From Verrucomicrobiota bacterium (GTDB taxonomy: Bacteria; Verrucomicrobiota; Verrucomicrobiia; Opitutales; Opitutaceae): DNA of 41,362 nucleotides. A program made the translations under genes and the position numbers. How positions within the stretch are numbered: position 1 is the first letter of the stretch; the number at the start of each line of letters is the position of its first letter. This document shows, in pieces, positions 16,115 to 25,436 of the stretch. The notes under the pieces are model-generated. The model saw only the letters and a program-made list of their open reading frames with translations. It did not search any database and had not been told where the DNA came from. Location: assembly GCA_019136515.1 (NCBI GenBank), contig JAGVUB010000037.1, positions 1 to 41,362 of the forward strand, read 5' to 3'.

Positions 16115-18520
16115 TCAGTGATTGGCGACGGCGGCCTCGATCTCGGCCAGCCAGGCGCTGTTCTCCTCCGGGGTGGCGAGCGCCTCGATCCGGCCGCAGA
16201 GGCGCTGGACGGCGACGACGTCGCCAAGGAAACGGTACACGGCCACGTCGGCGGCCTGGCGCTGGGCGAAGGCGGTGTTCTGCGCCTCCAGCAGCGTGAC
16301 GATCGACACGGTGCCCTCCTCGTACTTGCGGCGGACGACCTCGAGGTTGCGCGCGGCCAGGGTGGCGGCGGTGCGGGACAGCGCGATGGCGCTGTAGCTG
16401 CTCTCGATGGAGAACAGGCCGGCCTGCGTCGCGGCGACCACAGCCTCGCGGGCGCCGTCGCGGGTGAACTCGGCCTGGCGGAGTTGCGCGCGCGCCTTGC
16501 GGGTGTCGGCGGTCAGGCTGCCGCCGGTGTAGAGCGGCACCGATGCCTGCAGGCCCACCGTCCAGACGGTGCGGTTGAGGTCGACCGGATGGACCGGCAA
16601 CCCCGCGCGCATGAGCTGCTCGGTGAGCGTCGGCCCGCCGTAGTCGAGCTCGTAGAGCCGGCCGAAGTTCGCAGTGGCGGCGATCTTCGGCACGTACGAG
16701 CGGCGCTGCTTCTGGTCGGCGGAAAGCCGTAGCGCACTCACGCCGTGCTCCGCCGCCTCGATGTCGGGCGAGTGCCCGGCCGCGTAGGCTGTAAGGTAGT
16801 TCTGGAGCCGCACGAACCGCTCCCGCTCGTCGACAAACGCCGCCATCGGCGCGGTGACCGAGGCGAACGCCGGATCGTCCAGCGAGACGTCGCCCGGCTC
16901 CCACTGCGACGCGGCGTCGACGCCGAGCACGCGGTTCAGGTTCGTCCGCGCCCGCTCGACCTGCATGCGCGCCGCGATCACCTCGGAGCGCTGCTGCGCG
17001 GCGAGCGACTCGAAGCGGTAGATGTCCTCCGGGCCGGAGGTGCCGACGCGTTGGCGGAGGTTCGCCAGCTCCAGGTGCTTGTCGGTGGCGCGGGCGTTCT
17101 GCTCGGTCACCCGCAACGCAGCGCGCGCGGAGAGAAGCTGGAGATAGGCCTGCGCGGCGGCGACCGCCGTGTCGAGTCGTTGGGCACGCTCGACGGCGTT
17201 GGCCGCCTTGAGCGCGGCACGGGCCATGCGCAGGCGGGCGACGACCTCGTCGTCGAAGATGGGCTGGCTCGCGGCCACGCCGGCGAACCACGTTTTCTCC
17301 TGGTAGATGCCGCCGGAGGCCTGCGCGCGGTCGAGGTCGATGCGCTGGTAGGTCGAGAGCGCGGCGAGCTGCGGCTGGAGCTGGCCGGCGGCGGCCTTCA
17401 CCTCCTGTCGCGACGCCTCGGTGCCGGCCTGCCGCGCGCGCAACGCGTAGTTGCGCTCGAGCGCCGTCGCGATGGCGTCGCGGAAGCTCAGCGGTTTGCC
17501 GCCGCCCGGCGCGTACGGGCTGACGAGCGTCGCGTCGTGCAGTGCACCGAACTTCGGCGAGAAGCCAACCGCGGCGGCCGTGGTCTCGTTGAAGGACAAC
17601 ATCGGTTGGAGCGGGAGCCGCAGTGCGAGGCTGGCCGCGGGTGAACCGGTTTCGAGCTGGTCGAAGACGAGCGCCACGCGGCGCGCGAGCTGGGCACCGC
17701 TCTCGGGAAGCATCCCCGCCAGTGCGCCGGCCTCGACCTCCGGGCGGCCGACGAAGGACAACACCTGCAGCCGGCGCTCGACCAATCCGGCCAGCAACGC
17801 CGCGTGCTCGGCTTCGCTCTGGCGCACCGCCGGGAGCAGAAACACGGCCTTCAGCGCCGGATCGAGCGCGGCGAGCGTCGGCGCCGCCGTCGCGCCCAGC
17901 GGCACGAGCCGTACCTCGGCGCCGAGTTCGCGGGCGAGCCGTCCGCGCCAGTCTTCAAGGACAGCCGGGGAGGCGGCAAAATGGTCGTCCACCAAAACCT
18001 GGATGCCGGAGAACGGCACCGTTTCCCGCAGCCGCCGCAGCATCTCGCCCGAGTCCGCCGCCAGGGTGACAATGGCGAAGTTGGCCTTCGTCGGCCGGCC
18101 CTCGGCGTCGAGCGGCAGCGGCGTCAGCGTAGGATCGACGATGGCGGCGCCGAGCACCGGCTTGCCCAGCAGCAAGTCGGGATCGGCGGCGGCGAGCGCC
18201 GCACGGGCGCCGAGCACGAGCACGTAGTCGACCTCGGGATCGGCCAGTGCCGCGGCCAGTTGCGCGCGCAAGGCCGCGGCATCCGGCGCCGTCTCCGCCG
18301 CCGCGGTTTCGCGGAACGCGACCTCCATCCGGCCGGCCGCCATCTCCTCGAGGCTGCGGCGCACCTTCGCCTCGAGCGGCGTGGCCAGCCACGAGGGATC
18401 GTCGCGCACGACCGCGATCGTGCGCGGACGCGGCGTTTGCTGCGCGGCAACGCTGAGGCCGAGCACCAGCAACAGACTACAGACAACTGACCGGAGGCAG
18501 GTCCGGGAGGCGGAGTTCAT
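16115..18520 (-). CDS. Fusion of periplasmic-binding-like domain and TolC outer-membrane factor
   Basis: This 801-residue protein is much longer than ordinary TolC proteins (about 450-500). After a signal peptide (about 10-27), residues about 30-330 look like an ABC substrate-binding (TM0322/ABC_sub_bind-like) alpha/beta domain with alternating strands and helices (VDYVLVLGARAALAAADPDL; GKPVLGAAIVD; GIQVLVDDHFAASP; LKAVFLLPAV). From about 345 (GGKPLSFRDAIATALERN) the sequence is a standard outer-membrane efflux protein with two OEP repeats to the C-terminus. It is the first gene of the operon with adaptor and permease. The ATG at 18520 is preferred over the TTG-initiated extension at 18550. 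The N-terminal domain may sense or capture cargo in the periplasm; that is inference. Confidence 0.8.
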   Translation of the reverse strand: MNSASRTCLRSVVCSLLLVLGLSVAAQQTPRPRTIAVVRDDPSWLATPLEAKVRRSLEEMAAGRMEVAFRETAAAETAPDAAALRAQLAAALADPEVDYVLVLGARAALAAADPDLLLGKPVLGAAIVDPTLTPLPLDAEGRPTKANFAIVTLAADSGEMLRRLRETVPFSGIQVLVDDHFAASPAVLEDWRGRLARELGAEVRLVPLGATAAPTLAALDPALKAVFLLPAVRQSEAEHAALLAGLVERRLQVLSFVGRPEVEAGALAGMLPESGAQLARRVALVFDQLETGSPAASLALRLPLQPMLSFNETTAAAVGFSPKFGALHDATLVSPYAPGGGKPLSFRDAIATALERNYALRARQAGTEASRQEVKAAAGQLQPQLAALSTYQRIDLDRAQASGGIYQEKTWFAGVAASQPIFDDEVVARLRMARAALKAANAVERAQRLDTAVAAAQAYLQLLSARAALRVTEQNARATDKHLELANLRQRVGTSGPEDIYRFESLAAQQRSEVIAARMQVERARTNLNRVLGVDAASQWEPGDVSLDDPAFASVTAPMAAFVDERERFVRLQNYLTAYAAGHSPDIEAAEHGVSALRLSADQKQRRSYVPKIAATANFGRLYELDYGGPTLTEQLMRAGLPVHPVDLNRTVWTVGLQASVPLYTGGSLTADTRKARAQLRQAEFTRDGAREAVVAATQAGLFSIESSYSAIALSRTAATLAARNLEVVRRKYEEGTVSIVTLLEAQNTAFAQRQAADVAVYRFLGDVVAVQRLCGRIEALATPEENSAWLAEIEAAVANH

Positions 18521-18809
18521 CGGCACGGAGTATACGGCGCCAGTGACCAAACGAAAAATACTTCATTGGATCCGCGGCGATACCTTCCGGGCATAGCCCG
18601 GCCCCGGGTCCTCGCGAAGCCGGGGTTGAACTGCACAAAAGGTGAAGGTGTCCGTGGGTAGGGCCGGCGCTCCGCGCCGGTCGCGGACGCCGGCGGAGCG
18701 ACGTCCCTACCGAGGCAAACCCGATTGTATCGTGCGGATTGGGGCCCGGCGCCACCATCCGCTCGGCTCTCGCCAAAGGCCGCACTCCGCATCACCGTGC
18801 AGTCCCCGC
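18521..18809. repeat. Intergenic region with dispersed-type palindromic repeat
   Basis: This divergent spacer lies between the efflux operon and the LysR gene. GGTAGGG (18657-18663) and CCCTACC (18705-18711) bound a GC-rich unit that contains CCGGCGC/GCGCCGG (18664-18670 and 18674-18680) and CGCTCCGC/GCGGAGCG (18668-18675 and 18693-18700). The nested symmetry is that of a REP-type element. A further CCCCGG/CCGGGG stem lies at 18602-18625. Promoters for both genes must also be here but none is clear. Confidence 0.6.
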
Positions 18810-19703
18810 ATGGAACTCCGACACCTGCGCTACTTCCAAGCTGTCGCGGAGACGCTCAACTTCAGTCGCGCCGCCGAACGGCTCCGCATCGCCCAGCCGC
18901 CGCTGAGCCGGCAGATCCGCGATCTGGAGGCGGAGCTGGGCGTGGCGCTGTTCAGCCGCACCCACGGCAAGGTGCAGCTCACGGCGGCGGGCCGGCACCT
19001 CCAGCGCGAGCTGCCCGACCTGCTCCAGCGTCTGGCCAATCTTGTCGCCGCCACCCAGCGCGCGGGCCGCGGCGGCGAGGCGCTCAACATCGGCACCGAC
19101 TGGCGGCTCCCGCTCGACCCGCTGGCCCGCGCCGTGAGCGAGCTGCGCCAGCGCGAGCGAACGACCGCGCAGATCAACTTCGTCGACCTGCCGCTCACCG
19201 CGCAACTCGCCGCGTTGCGCGATGGCCGGATTGATCTGGCGTTTCTGCCCGATGTCTTCCTCGGAGCCCGCCGCGGTCTGGAGTCGCTGCGCATCGCCAG
19301 CCCGGCCGTGATGGCGGCGCTGCCGGAGAACCATCCGCTCGCCCGCCGCCGCACGCTCACGCTGGGAGAGTTGCGCGACGAGCGCTGGGTGCTGCTCAAC
19401 CCGCGACAGGCGCCGGGCTTCCGCGATCTCGTCGTCCAGATCTGCCGCAAGGCGCAGTTTACCCCGAAGTTCGGGCCCACCGCTCCGACGATGGACGGCA
19501 TGCTCACGCTCGTCGCCGCCGGCGAGGGCGTGTGCCCCACCCTCGCCTCGTTCGCGCGCAGCGGCCAGATGGGCGTCCGGCTCGTGGAGACCGACTGCGA
19601 GCCCTTCGGGCTCTCCGCCATCTGGCAAAAGAGCAACCGGTCGGAGCTCCTGCCGGCGTACCTCCGGTGTCTGCGCGAGCAGGTCGCGGCCGGGAGCGCC
19701 TGA
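18810..19703 (+). CDS. LysR-family transcriptional regulator
   Basis: This 297-residue protein starts with the canonical LysR winged helix-turn-helix (MELRHLRYFQAVAETLNFSR, then AAERLRIAQPPLSRQIRDLE). An effector-binding periplasmic-protein-like domain follows from about 90 (EALNIGTDWRLPL). The LARRRTLTLGELRDERWVLL segment is typical of the second subdomain. It is divergent from the RND operon, the usual position of a LysR regulator relative to its target, so it probably controls that operon. The effector is unknown. The ATG at 18810 begins exactly at the family N-terminus; the upstream in-frame extension runs through the palindromic repeat and is rejected. Confidence 0.9.
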   Translation: MELRHLRYFQAVAETLNFSRAAERLRIAQPPLSRQIRDLEAELGVALFSRTHGKVQLTAAGRHLQRELPDLLQRLANLVAATQRAGRGGEALNIGTDWRLPLDPLARAVSELRQRERTTAQINFVDLPLTAQLAALRDGRIDLAFLPDVFLGARRGLESLRIASPAVMAALPENHPLARRRTLTLGELRDERWVLLNPRQAPGFRDLVVQICRKAQFTPKFGPTAPTMDGMLTLVAAGEGVCPTLASFARSGQMGVRLVETDCEPFGLSAIWQKSNRSELLPAYLRCLREQVAAGSA

Positions 19704-19852
19704 ACCCGCGCCCGGTCCGGCCGACGGGTGGCGCCGCATTGGGCGGCGTCCGCGTTATGGCCCGCCGACATGTCCCCCTCCGCGGCTTCTATCCGCCCGG
19801 GGCAGCACGGAGCGGTTTGCCAAGTCGGCGCCCCCACGCCCATTACTCCGCC

Positions 19853-20098
19853 ATGGCCGAACCTGCCCCGCACAAGTTTTCCCCGCTGAACATCGTGATC
19901 GACGGCGTGCTGACCTTGGCCGCCTTCGCCCTCTTCTTCCGGCTCGCCGGGCCGCACGTGCCCTCCGAGGACCCGATGCAGATCACGCTCTGGTCGGCCT
20001 ACGCCGCCGCCTGCATGACGGGAGTATTCTGGATCGCATGGCAGATGCTCAAGGCCGTCTATCGTCATCAACGCGAGGCCGCCCGCGTCCGCCACTGA
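19853..20098 (+). CDS. Small two-pass membrane protein
   Basis: This 81-residue protein has two predicted membrane helices (about 14-30, IVIDGVLTLAAFALFFRLAG, and about 44-65, LWSAYAAACMTGVFWIAWQML) and a basic cytoplasmic tail (YRHQREAARVRH). I do not recognise the family. It converges with tatC and has no obvious operon partner; the LysR gene ends 149 bases upstream. The frame is open further upstream but without a membrane-protein-like N-terminus, so the ATG at 19853 is used. Confidence 0.6.
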   Translation: MAEPAPHKFSPLNIVIDGVLTLAAFALFFRLAGPHVPSEDPMQITLWSAYAAACMTGVFWIAWQMLKAVYRHQREAARVRH

Positions 20099-20146
20099 GC
20101 AGGAAACCGGCGCCGCCGTTGCTGCGCGCCGCGCCCTCCCGCCCGA

Positions 20147-20998
20147 TCACTCGTCGGCGGCGCCGTAGGTGCGGCGCCAGTCGAAGGCCTCCTGCCTGGC
20201 CTTTCGGCGCTCGATGAACGCCCCGACCAGCAGCGAGGCCTCGAAGAGGGCCCACAGCGGAGCGGCGACCAGCGTCATCGTGATCGGATCCTGCGTCGGG
20301 GTGATGATCGCGGACGCAACGAAGCAGCCGACGATCACCAGCCGCCGCGAACGCCGAAACGCCGCCGTGCTCACGATGCCAAGATAGGTGAGCGCCACCA
20401 CCACGAGCGGAAATTCGAAGACAGCACCCATGCCCAACACCAGCCAGGTCATCAGGCTGTAGTAGGATCCCACCGTCCAGATCATCGCGTAGCCCATCCA
20501 CTGGTTGGCTTCGATGGCAACTCGGATCGACGCCGGCACAAGCAGCAGGAAACTGAAACTCGCACCAGCCAGGAACAGCAGCACTGCCACAATCACGCCC
20601 GGCACCACCACCTGTCGCTCCTTCGACGAAAGCGCCGGGACGACAAACTGCCCGAGGAAAAACAGGATGAACGGCGCCGCCGCCACCAATGCCGGCACCA
20701 CACAGATCTGCACCATCACGCCATAGACCTCCATCGGCGTGTCGGTCCGCAGTTGCAACGCCTGCACCGGGAAATCCGCCAGCGCCCGCGTCCACGGCCA
20801 CTCGAGAAACTCCCGCACCTGCGGAAGGAACACGCCGGCGAGCACCGCGAAGACGACCACCGCGATCGCGCACTTCACCAAGGTCCAGCGCAGCTCCTCC
20901 AAGTGATCGAGGAAACCCATGACCTTCTCCCCCGGGCGCGCCGGCTCCGCCTCCAGCCCGTCGGGCTCGTTCTCTGGTAGCTGGGCGGAAGGTGGCAC
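20147..20998 (-). CDS. tatC: Sec-independent protein translocase TatC
   Basis: This 283-residue integral membrane protein has six hydrophobic segments and the TatC landmarks. These are the N-terminal cytoplasmic FLDHLEELR motif (29-37) that binds twin-arginine signal peptides, a cytoplasmic loop with SSKER, a conserved Glu in the fourth segment (GAVFEFPLVVVAL), and the TPTQDP loop before the last helices. With TatA/B it exports folded proteins. The first 25 residues are an acidic Pro-rich extension. sufU lies 32 bases upstream on the same strand, so the two may be co-transcribed. The gene converges with the small membrane-protein gene. Confidence 0.93.
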   Translation of the reverse strand: MPPSAQLPENEPDGLEAEPARPGEKVMGFLDHLEELRWTLVKCAIAVVVFAVLAGVFLPQVREFLEWPWTRALADFPVQALQLRTDTPMEVYGVMVQICVVPALVAAAPFILFFLGQFVVPALSSKERQVVVPGVIVAVLLFLAGASFSFLLLVPASIRVAIEANQWMGYAMIWTVGSYYSLMTWLVLGMGAVFEFPLVVVALTYLGIVSTAAFRRSRRLVIVGCFVASAIITPTQDPITMTLVAAPLWALFEASLLVGAFIERRKARQEAFDWRRTYGAADE

Positions 20999-21030
20999 GG
21001 GAGAAGATCAGCGGGCGGATCGCTCCGGCG

Positions 21031-21492
21031 TCAAGTCGCCTCCGGGCCCCCGCCGCCCGCCTCCGTCCGACCCAGCGCCTCCGCGAGTGCATGCCAGGCG
21101 AGCGTCACGCATTTCACGCGCTGCGGAAACTGCGCCGCCCCCTGCAACGCCTGCAGGTCGCCGAGCGCCTCGACTTGCTCGGGTGGCAACGGCTCCCCGG
21201 TGAAAAGTCGCTGCACCTGCGCCGCGGTCGCCAGCGCCTCCGCCGCCGGACGCCCGCGGACCTTCGTCGTCAGCAGCGAGGCCGAAGCCTGGCTGAGCGC
21301 ACAACCCTGCCCGGTGAACGTCGCCTCCTCCACCCGTCCCTCCGGCGACACGCGCAGGTGCACCGCCACCTCGTCGCCGCAGGTCGGATTCTCCGCGCGG
21401 GCGCCATGCGTCTCCCCAGCACAGGCGCCGTGGTGGCGCGGATGCCGGGAGTGATCGATGATGATTTCCTGGTAGAGGTCGCTCAGGTCCAC
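21031..21492 (-). CDS. sufU: SufU-type iron-sulfur cluster assembly protein
   Basis: This 153-residue protein of the NifU/IscU fold resembles SufU. It opens with [16 protein letters not shown] and keeps the three Cys ligands in their motifs: NPTCGDE (about Cys 38), [14 protein letters not shown] (about Cys 64) and [12 protein letters not shown] (about Cys 128). The insertion between the second and third Cys is the SufU hallmark. SufU binds zinc and passes sulfur from SufS in Fe-S assembly. GTG at 21492 is the best start because family similarity begins at the next residues; the open frame extends further but with unrelated low-complexity sequence. No other suf gene is nearby. tatC follows. 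Confidence 0.85.
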   Translation of the reverse strand: MDLSDLYQEIIIDHSRHPRHHGACAGETHGARAENPTCGDEVAVHLRVSPEGRVEEATFTGQGCALSQASASLLTTKVRGRPAAEALATAAQVQRLFTGEPLPPEQVEALGDLQALQGAAQFPQRVKCVTLAWHALAEALGRTEAGGGGPEAT

Positions 21493-21634
21493 GCGGCGAG
21501 CTTGGGCACACTGCCCCGGGGGCGCAACCAGCGAGGGCGGCGGCGTGCCGATGAGTCCGCCGCCGTTCCCCGCAACGCGCGCAGAAACCGCGCTTCTTCC
21601 CACCACGAGTCGACTCCGCGCCACGCTCCCAACG

Positions 21635-21663
21635 TTGACACTACAGACCTCCACGGGAATAAC
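21635..21663 (+). promoter_or_regulatory. Sigma-70-like promoter for ppdK
   Basis: A perfect -35 TTGACA (21635-21640) is followed after exactly 17 bases by AATAAC (21658-21663), a four-of-six match to the -10 consensus. It lies about 75 bases upstream of the ppdK ATG in a 247-base spacer that otherwise shows no gene. Confidence 0.55.
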
Positions 21664-21739
21664 CGGGACGCTTTCCCTCCACGCAGAAGCGGCCGCCCCC
21701 GGCCGACCCTCTCCATCGTTCCTCAACCCAAACACAGCG

Positions 21740-24559
21740 ATGCCTGCGAAATCCAAAGCCAAGAAAACCGCCGCCAAGAAGGCGCCGCCCCCCGCGAAGA
21801 AGTCCGCCTCCGTCCGCCCGGCCCGGGCCGGCAAGGCCCCGAAGCACGTCTACCTCTTCGGCGCCGGCAAGGCCGACGGCGACGGCTCGATGCGCCCCCT
21901 GCTCGGCGGCAAGGGAGCCAACCTGCACGAGATGACCCGTATCGGCCTGCCCGTGCCCCCGGGTTTCACCATCACCACCGAGGTCTGCACCCACTACTAC
22001 GCCAACAAGCGCACCTACCCGCGCGAGCTCCAGGCGCAGATGGAGGCCGGCCTGGCCAACATGGAGCGCATCATGGGCACGAAGTTCGGCGCCACCGACG
22101 CCATGCCGCTGCTCGTCTCCGTGCGCTCCGGCGCCCGCGACTCCATGCCCGGTATGATGGATACAATCCTCAACCTCGGGCTCAACGACCGCACCGTGCG
22201 CGCCCTCGAGCAGGCGACCGGCAACCCGCGCTTCGCCTGGGACTGCTACCGCCGCTTCATCCAGATGTACGGCGACGTCGTGCTCGGCGTGCAGAAGCGC
22301 GAGCACGAGGACCACGAACCCTTCGAGACCGTCATCCACGACCTCAAGCAGGAGCGCTACCAGGCCGACATCGAGGACTCCAGGCTCACCGCCGAGGACC
22401 AGCAGGAGCTCGTCGTCCGCTTCAAGGCACTCGTGAAGGAGCGCACGGGCCGCGAGTTTCCCGACGATCCCTGGGACCAGCTGCGCGGCGCCGCCGGCGC
22501 AGTATTCGGCTCCTGGATGAACGACCGCGCCATCGTCTATCGCCAGAAATACAACATCCCCACCGAGTGGGGCACCGCCGTGAACGTCCAGGCCATGGTC
22601 TTCGGCAACACCGGCGAACGCTCCGGCTCCGGCGTCGCCTTCACCCGCAACCCCGCCAACGGCACCAACGAGTTCTACGGCGAGTTCCTCATCAACGCCC
22701 AGGGCGAGGACGTCGTCGCCGGCGTGCGCACCCCGGAACCGGTTGCCCGGCTCAAGGAGCATCTGCCCGAGGCCTACGCCCAGTTGCTCAAGGTCCGCGC
22801 CCTCCTCGAGAAGCATTTCAAGGACGTGCAGGACATCGAGTTCACCATCCAGGACGGCAAGCTGTTCATGCTCCAGACGCGCAACGGCAAACGCACCGCC
22901 GCCGCCGCGCTCAAGTTCTCCATCGATATGGTGAAGGAGCGGCTCATCGACTGGCAGACCGCCATCCTCCGCAACCCGGCGGACCAACTCGAGCAGCTGC
23001 TCGCCCCGATCTTCGACCTCGCCGAGGTCAAGAAAGCCCCGGTCATCGCCTCCGGCCTGCCGGCCGGTCCCGGCGCCGCCACCGGCCGCATCTACTTCAA
23101 CGCCGACCGGGCCGTGCAGGCCGCCGAGAAGGGAGAGAAGGTGCTGCTCGTGCGCGTCGAGACCTCGCCCGAGGACCTGCGCGGCATGATCGCCGCCGAA
23201 GGCATCCTCACCGCCCGCGGCGGCGTCTCCTCGCACGCCGCGCTCGTCGCCCGCCAGATGGGCAAGGTCTGCGTGTGCGGCGCCTCCGCCGTCGAGATCG
23301 ACTACGACAAGAAGGTCGCCACCATCGCGGGACAGCTCTTCGCCGAGGGCGACTTCCTCTCGATCGACGGCACCTCGGGCTCCGTCTACGCCGGCCAGAT
23401 CAAGACCGCGCCCTCCGAGATCGTCGCCGGCCTGCTCCACGACGACGACGCCTCGAAGCAGACCGAGAAGTTCCGCAGCTACGCGCAGCTCATGAAGTGG
23501 TGCGCGAGGGTCACCCGGCTCCAGGTCCGCACCAACGCCGACACCCCCGAGCAGGCGCAGAACGCCATGGCCTTCGGCGCCACCGGTATCGGGCTCACCC
23601 GCACAGAGCACATGTTCTTCGAGGGCAACCGCATCGACGCGATGCGCGAGATGATCCTCGCCGACACCACCGGCGCCCGCGAGGCCGCCCTCGCCAAGAT
23701 CCTGCCCTACCAGCGCGCCGACTTCCTCGGGATCTTCAAGGCGCTCAAGGGCTTCCCGGCCACCATCCGGTTCCTGGATCCGCCGCTCCACGAGTTCCTC
23801 CCCAGCTCGAAGGAGCAGCAGATGGACCTCGCCCGGAAGCTCAACATCCCCGTCGAGAAGATCATGGCCCGCGTGCGCGAGCTGCACGAGTTCAACCCCA
23901 TGCTCGGCTTCCGCGGCTGCCGCCTCGGCATCCGGTATCCGGAGATCACCGCCATGCAGGCCCGCGCCGTCTTCGAGGCCGCCGTCGAGGCGAAGAAGCT
24001 CGGCGTGAAAGCCCACCCCGAGATCATGATCCCGCTGGTCGGCTTCAAGCGGGAGCTCGATCTCCAGGTGGCCATCGTCCACGAGGTCGCTGCCGCCGTG
24101 CAGCAGGCGGCGAAGGTGAAGATCGCCTACAAGGTCGGCACGATGATCGAGGTTCCCCGCGGCGCCATCACCGCCGACGAGATCGCCCAGACCGCCGAGT
24201 TCTTCAGCTTCGGCACCAACGACCTCACCCAGACCACGCTCGGCATGTCGCGCGACGACTCCGGCTCGTTCCTGCCCGCCTACCAGAACGAGGAGATCGT
24301 GAAGAAAAACCCGTTCGCCTCGATCGACCAGGGCGGCGTCGGTCTGCTCATGCAGCTCGCCATCGAGCGGGGCCGCAAGACGCGGCCCGACATCAAACTC
24401 GGTATCTGCGGCGAACACGGCGGCGATCCCGACTCGGTGAAATTCTGCCACAAGCTCGGTCTCACCTACGTCTCCTGCTCGCCCTTCCGCGTGCCGGTCG
24501 CACGCCTCTCCGCCGCCCAGGCCGCCGTCGCCGAGCTGAAGGCCGTCAAGAAGAAGTGA
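21740..24559 (+). CDS. ppdK: Pyruvate, phosphate dikinase
   Basis: This 939-residue enzyme interconverts pyruvate, ATP and phosphate with phosphoenolpyruvate, AMP and pyrophosphate. The nucleotide-binding domain begins at about 36 ([20 protein letters not shown], then [11 protein letters not shown]) and includes [20 protein letters not shown]. The phosphohistidine domain carries the catalytic His in [19 protein letters not shown]. The C-terminal PEP/pyruvate barrel has [34 protein letters not shown] and [10 protein letters not shown]. The first 35 residues are an unusual Lys/Ala/Pro-rich extension resembling histone H1-like tails. The ATG at 21740 is the nearest to the conserved domain with a promoter upstream. 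A strong terminator follows, so the gene is monocistronic. Confidence 0.95.
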   Translation: MPAKSKAKKTAAKKAPPPAKKSASVRPARAGKAPKHVYLFGAGKADGDGSMRPLLGGKGANLHEMTRIGLPVPPGFTITTEVCTHYYANKRTYPRELQAQMEAGLANMERIMGTKFGATDAMPLLVSVRSGARDSMPGMMDTILNLGLNDRTVRALEQATGNPRFAWDCYRRFIQMYGDVVLGVQKREHEDHEPFETVIHDLKQERYQADIEDSRLTAEDQQELVVRFKALVKERTGREFPDDPWDQLRGAAGAVFGSWMNDRAIVYRQKYNIPTEWGTAVNVQAMVFGNTGERSGSGVAFTRNPANGTNEFYGEFLINAQGEDVVAGVRTPEPVARLKEHLPEAYAQLLKVRALLEKHFKDVQDIEFTIQDGKLFMLQTRNGKRTAAAALKFSIDMVKERLIDWQTAILRNPADQLEQLLAPIFDLAEVKKAPVIASGLPAGPGAATGRIYFNADRAVQAAEKGEKVLLVRVETSPEDLRGMIAAEGILTARGGVSSHAALVARQMGKVCVCGASAVEIDYDKKVATIAGQLFAEGDFLSIDGTSGSVYAGQIKTAPSEIVAGLLHDDDASKQTEKFRSYAQLMKWCARVTRLQVRTNADTPEQAQNAMAFGATGIGLTRTEHMFFEGNRIDAMREMILADTTGAREAALAKILPYQRADFLGIFKALKGFPATIRFLDPPLHEFLPSSKEQQMDLARKLNIPVEKIMARVRELHEFNPMLGFRGCRLGIRYPEITAMQARAVFEAAVEAKKLGVKAHPEIMIPLVGFKRELDLQVAIVHEVAAAVQQAAKVKIAYKVGTMIEVPRGAITADEIAQTAEFFSFGTNDLTQTTLGMSRDDSGSFLPAYQNEEIVKKNPFASIDQGGVGLLMQLAIERGRKTRPDIKLGICGEHGGDPDSVKFCHKLGLTYVSCSPFRVPVARLSAAQAAVAELKAVKKK

Positions 24560-24584
24560 ACCGCGATACTCTCTAGTGCTCTCG

Positions 24585-24614
24585 AGCCCCGCGTCCCTCC
24601 GGCGCGGGGCTTTT
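24585..24614 (+). terminator. Rho-independent terminator of ppdK
   Basis: GCCCCGCG (24586-24593) and CGCGGGGC (24603-24610) form a perfect GC-rich stem with a 9-base loop, extended by an A-T pair and followed by TTTT. It starts 26 bases past the ppdK stop. Confidence 0.9.
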
Positions 24615-24653
24615 CGTTGGCGGGCGGAGCCGGGGGCGGCGGCGGAGCCCACT

Positions 24654-24686
24654 ATGGACCCGATGGACATCATGGACCATATGGAC
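24654..24686. repeat. 9-bp-period ATGGAC array (left block A)
   Basis: Four ATGGAC hexamers start at 24654, 24663, 24672 and 24681, exactly nine bases apart, with variable trinucleotides (ccg, atc, cat) between. The unit is the reverse complement of the GTCCAT unit in the other two blocks, so it can pair with them. Confidence 0.9.
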
Positions 24687-24708
24687 ACAGGCGCCGCCCC
24701 CTTGCCCC

Positions 24709-24750
24709 GTCCATACCGTCCAGCGCGTCCATATCGTCCATCCCGTCCAT
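24709..24750. repeat. 9-bp-period GTCCAT array (left block B)
   Basis: GTCCAT units start at 24709, 24718 (as GTCCAG), 24727, 24736 and 24745 with exact 9-base spacing and variable trinucleotides. The block lies 52 bases upstream of the four-helix-bundle gene and in inverted orientation to block A. Confidence 0.9.
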
Positions 24751-24802
24751 TCGCCATCCCCCCATTTGACACCCTGCCCTTCGCCTCCAGCTTGCCCACA
24801 CC

Positions 24803-25384
24803 ATGGATACGCCGGAGCTTCTTCCGCCGCACGGCGGTTACCGGAAACTGAAGAGCTTCCAGATAGCCCAGCTCTGCTACGATGTGACCGTACGGTTCTG
24901 CGATCGCTACATCTCCAAACGCAGCCGCACCCATGATCAGATGGTGCAGGCCGCGCGCAGCGGGGTGCAGAACATCGCCGAGGGCAGCGAGGTCAGCGGC
25001 ACCTCGAAGAAGATGGAGCTCAAGCTCACCAAGGTCGCCCGGGGCAGCATCGAGGAGCTCCGCCTCGACTACGAGGACTTCCTCCGCCAGCGCGCGCTGC
25101 CGCTCTGGGATCGCGCCGATCCGCGCCGCCACGATCTCGTGGCCAGGCGCTGCCGCACCGCCGACGAAGTCGCCCACTGGGTCATGACCCAACGCGCCAC
25201 CGGCACCTACCCCGAACTCTCCGCCAACGCCGCCCTCGTGCTCGTCGGCGTGGCCTGCGCCCTCCTCGACCGCCAGCTCGCCTCGCTCGCGAAGACCTTC
25301 ACCCAGGAAGGCGGCTTCACCGAGCGCCTCTACCGCACCCGCCGCCTCGCCCGCGATCTTCCCCGCCGCCCATCCGGTCCATAA
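24803..25384 (+). CDS. Four-helix-bundle protein (23S rRNA IVS / Avd-like family)
   Basis: This 193-residue protein carries the signature of the bacterial intervening-sequence (S23/bIVP) family. It has YRKLKSFQIAQLCYDVT (14-30), a second helix with HDQMVQAARSGVQNIAEGS (44-62) and a third with LKLTKVARGSIEELRLDYED. Members form pentameric four-helix bundles. Relatives are encoded in 23S rRNA intervening sequences, and one (Avd) is needed for retrohoming in diversity-generating retroelements. No reverse transcriptase or rRNA lies in this window. This member is longer than the usual 115-130 residues, with extra sequence after about 90. The gene is bracketed by GTCCAT 9-bp arrays, and its last codons and TAA stop (25382-25384) lie inside the right array, so gene and repeats appear to form one unit. 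Confidence 0.82.
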   Translation: MDTPELLPPHGGYRKLKSFQIAQLCYDVTVRFCDRYISKRSRTHDQMVQAARSGVQNIAEGSEVSGTSKKMELKLTKVARGSIEELRLDYEDFLRQRALPLWDRADPRRHDLVARRCRTADEVAHWVMTQRATGTYPELSANAALVLVGVACALLDRQLASLAKTFTQEGGFTERLYRTRRLARDLPRRPSGP

Positions 25385-25436
25385 GGTCCATTCCGTCCAG
25401 CGGGTCCATCCGGTCCATAAGGTCCATCGAGTCCAT
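25377..25436. repeat. 9-bp-period GTCCAT array (right block)
   Basis: Seven units start at 25377, 25386, 25395 (GTCCAG), 25404, 25413, 25422 and 25431 with exact 9-base spacing. The spacers are aag, tcc, cgg, ccg, aag and cga. The orientation equals left block B. The first unit supplies the final codons and stop of the four-helix-bundle gene. Confidence 0.92.

Noticed and set aside
24654-25436. CRISPR array
   Set aside because: The unit is 6 bases with 3-base spacers, the orientation changes, and a gene lies between blocks; no cas genes are present.
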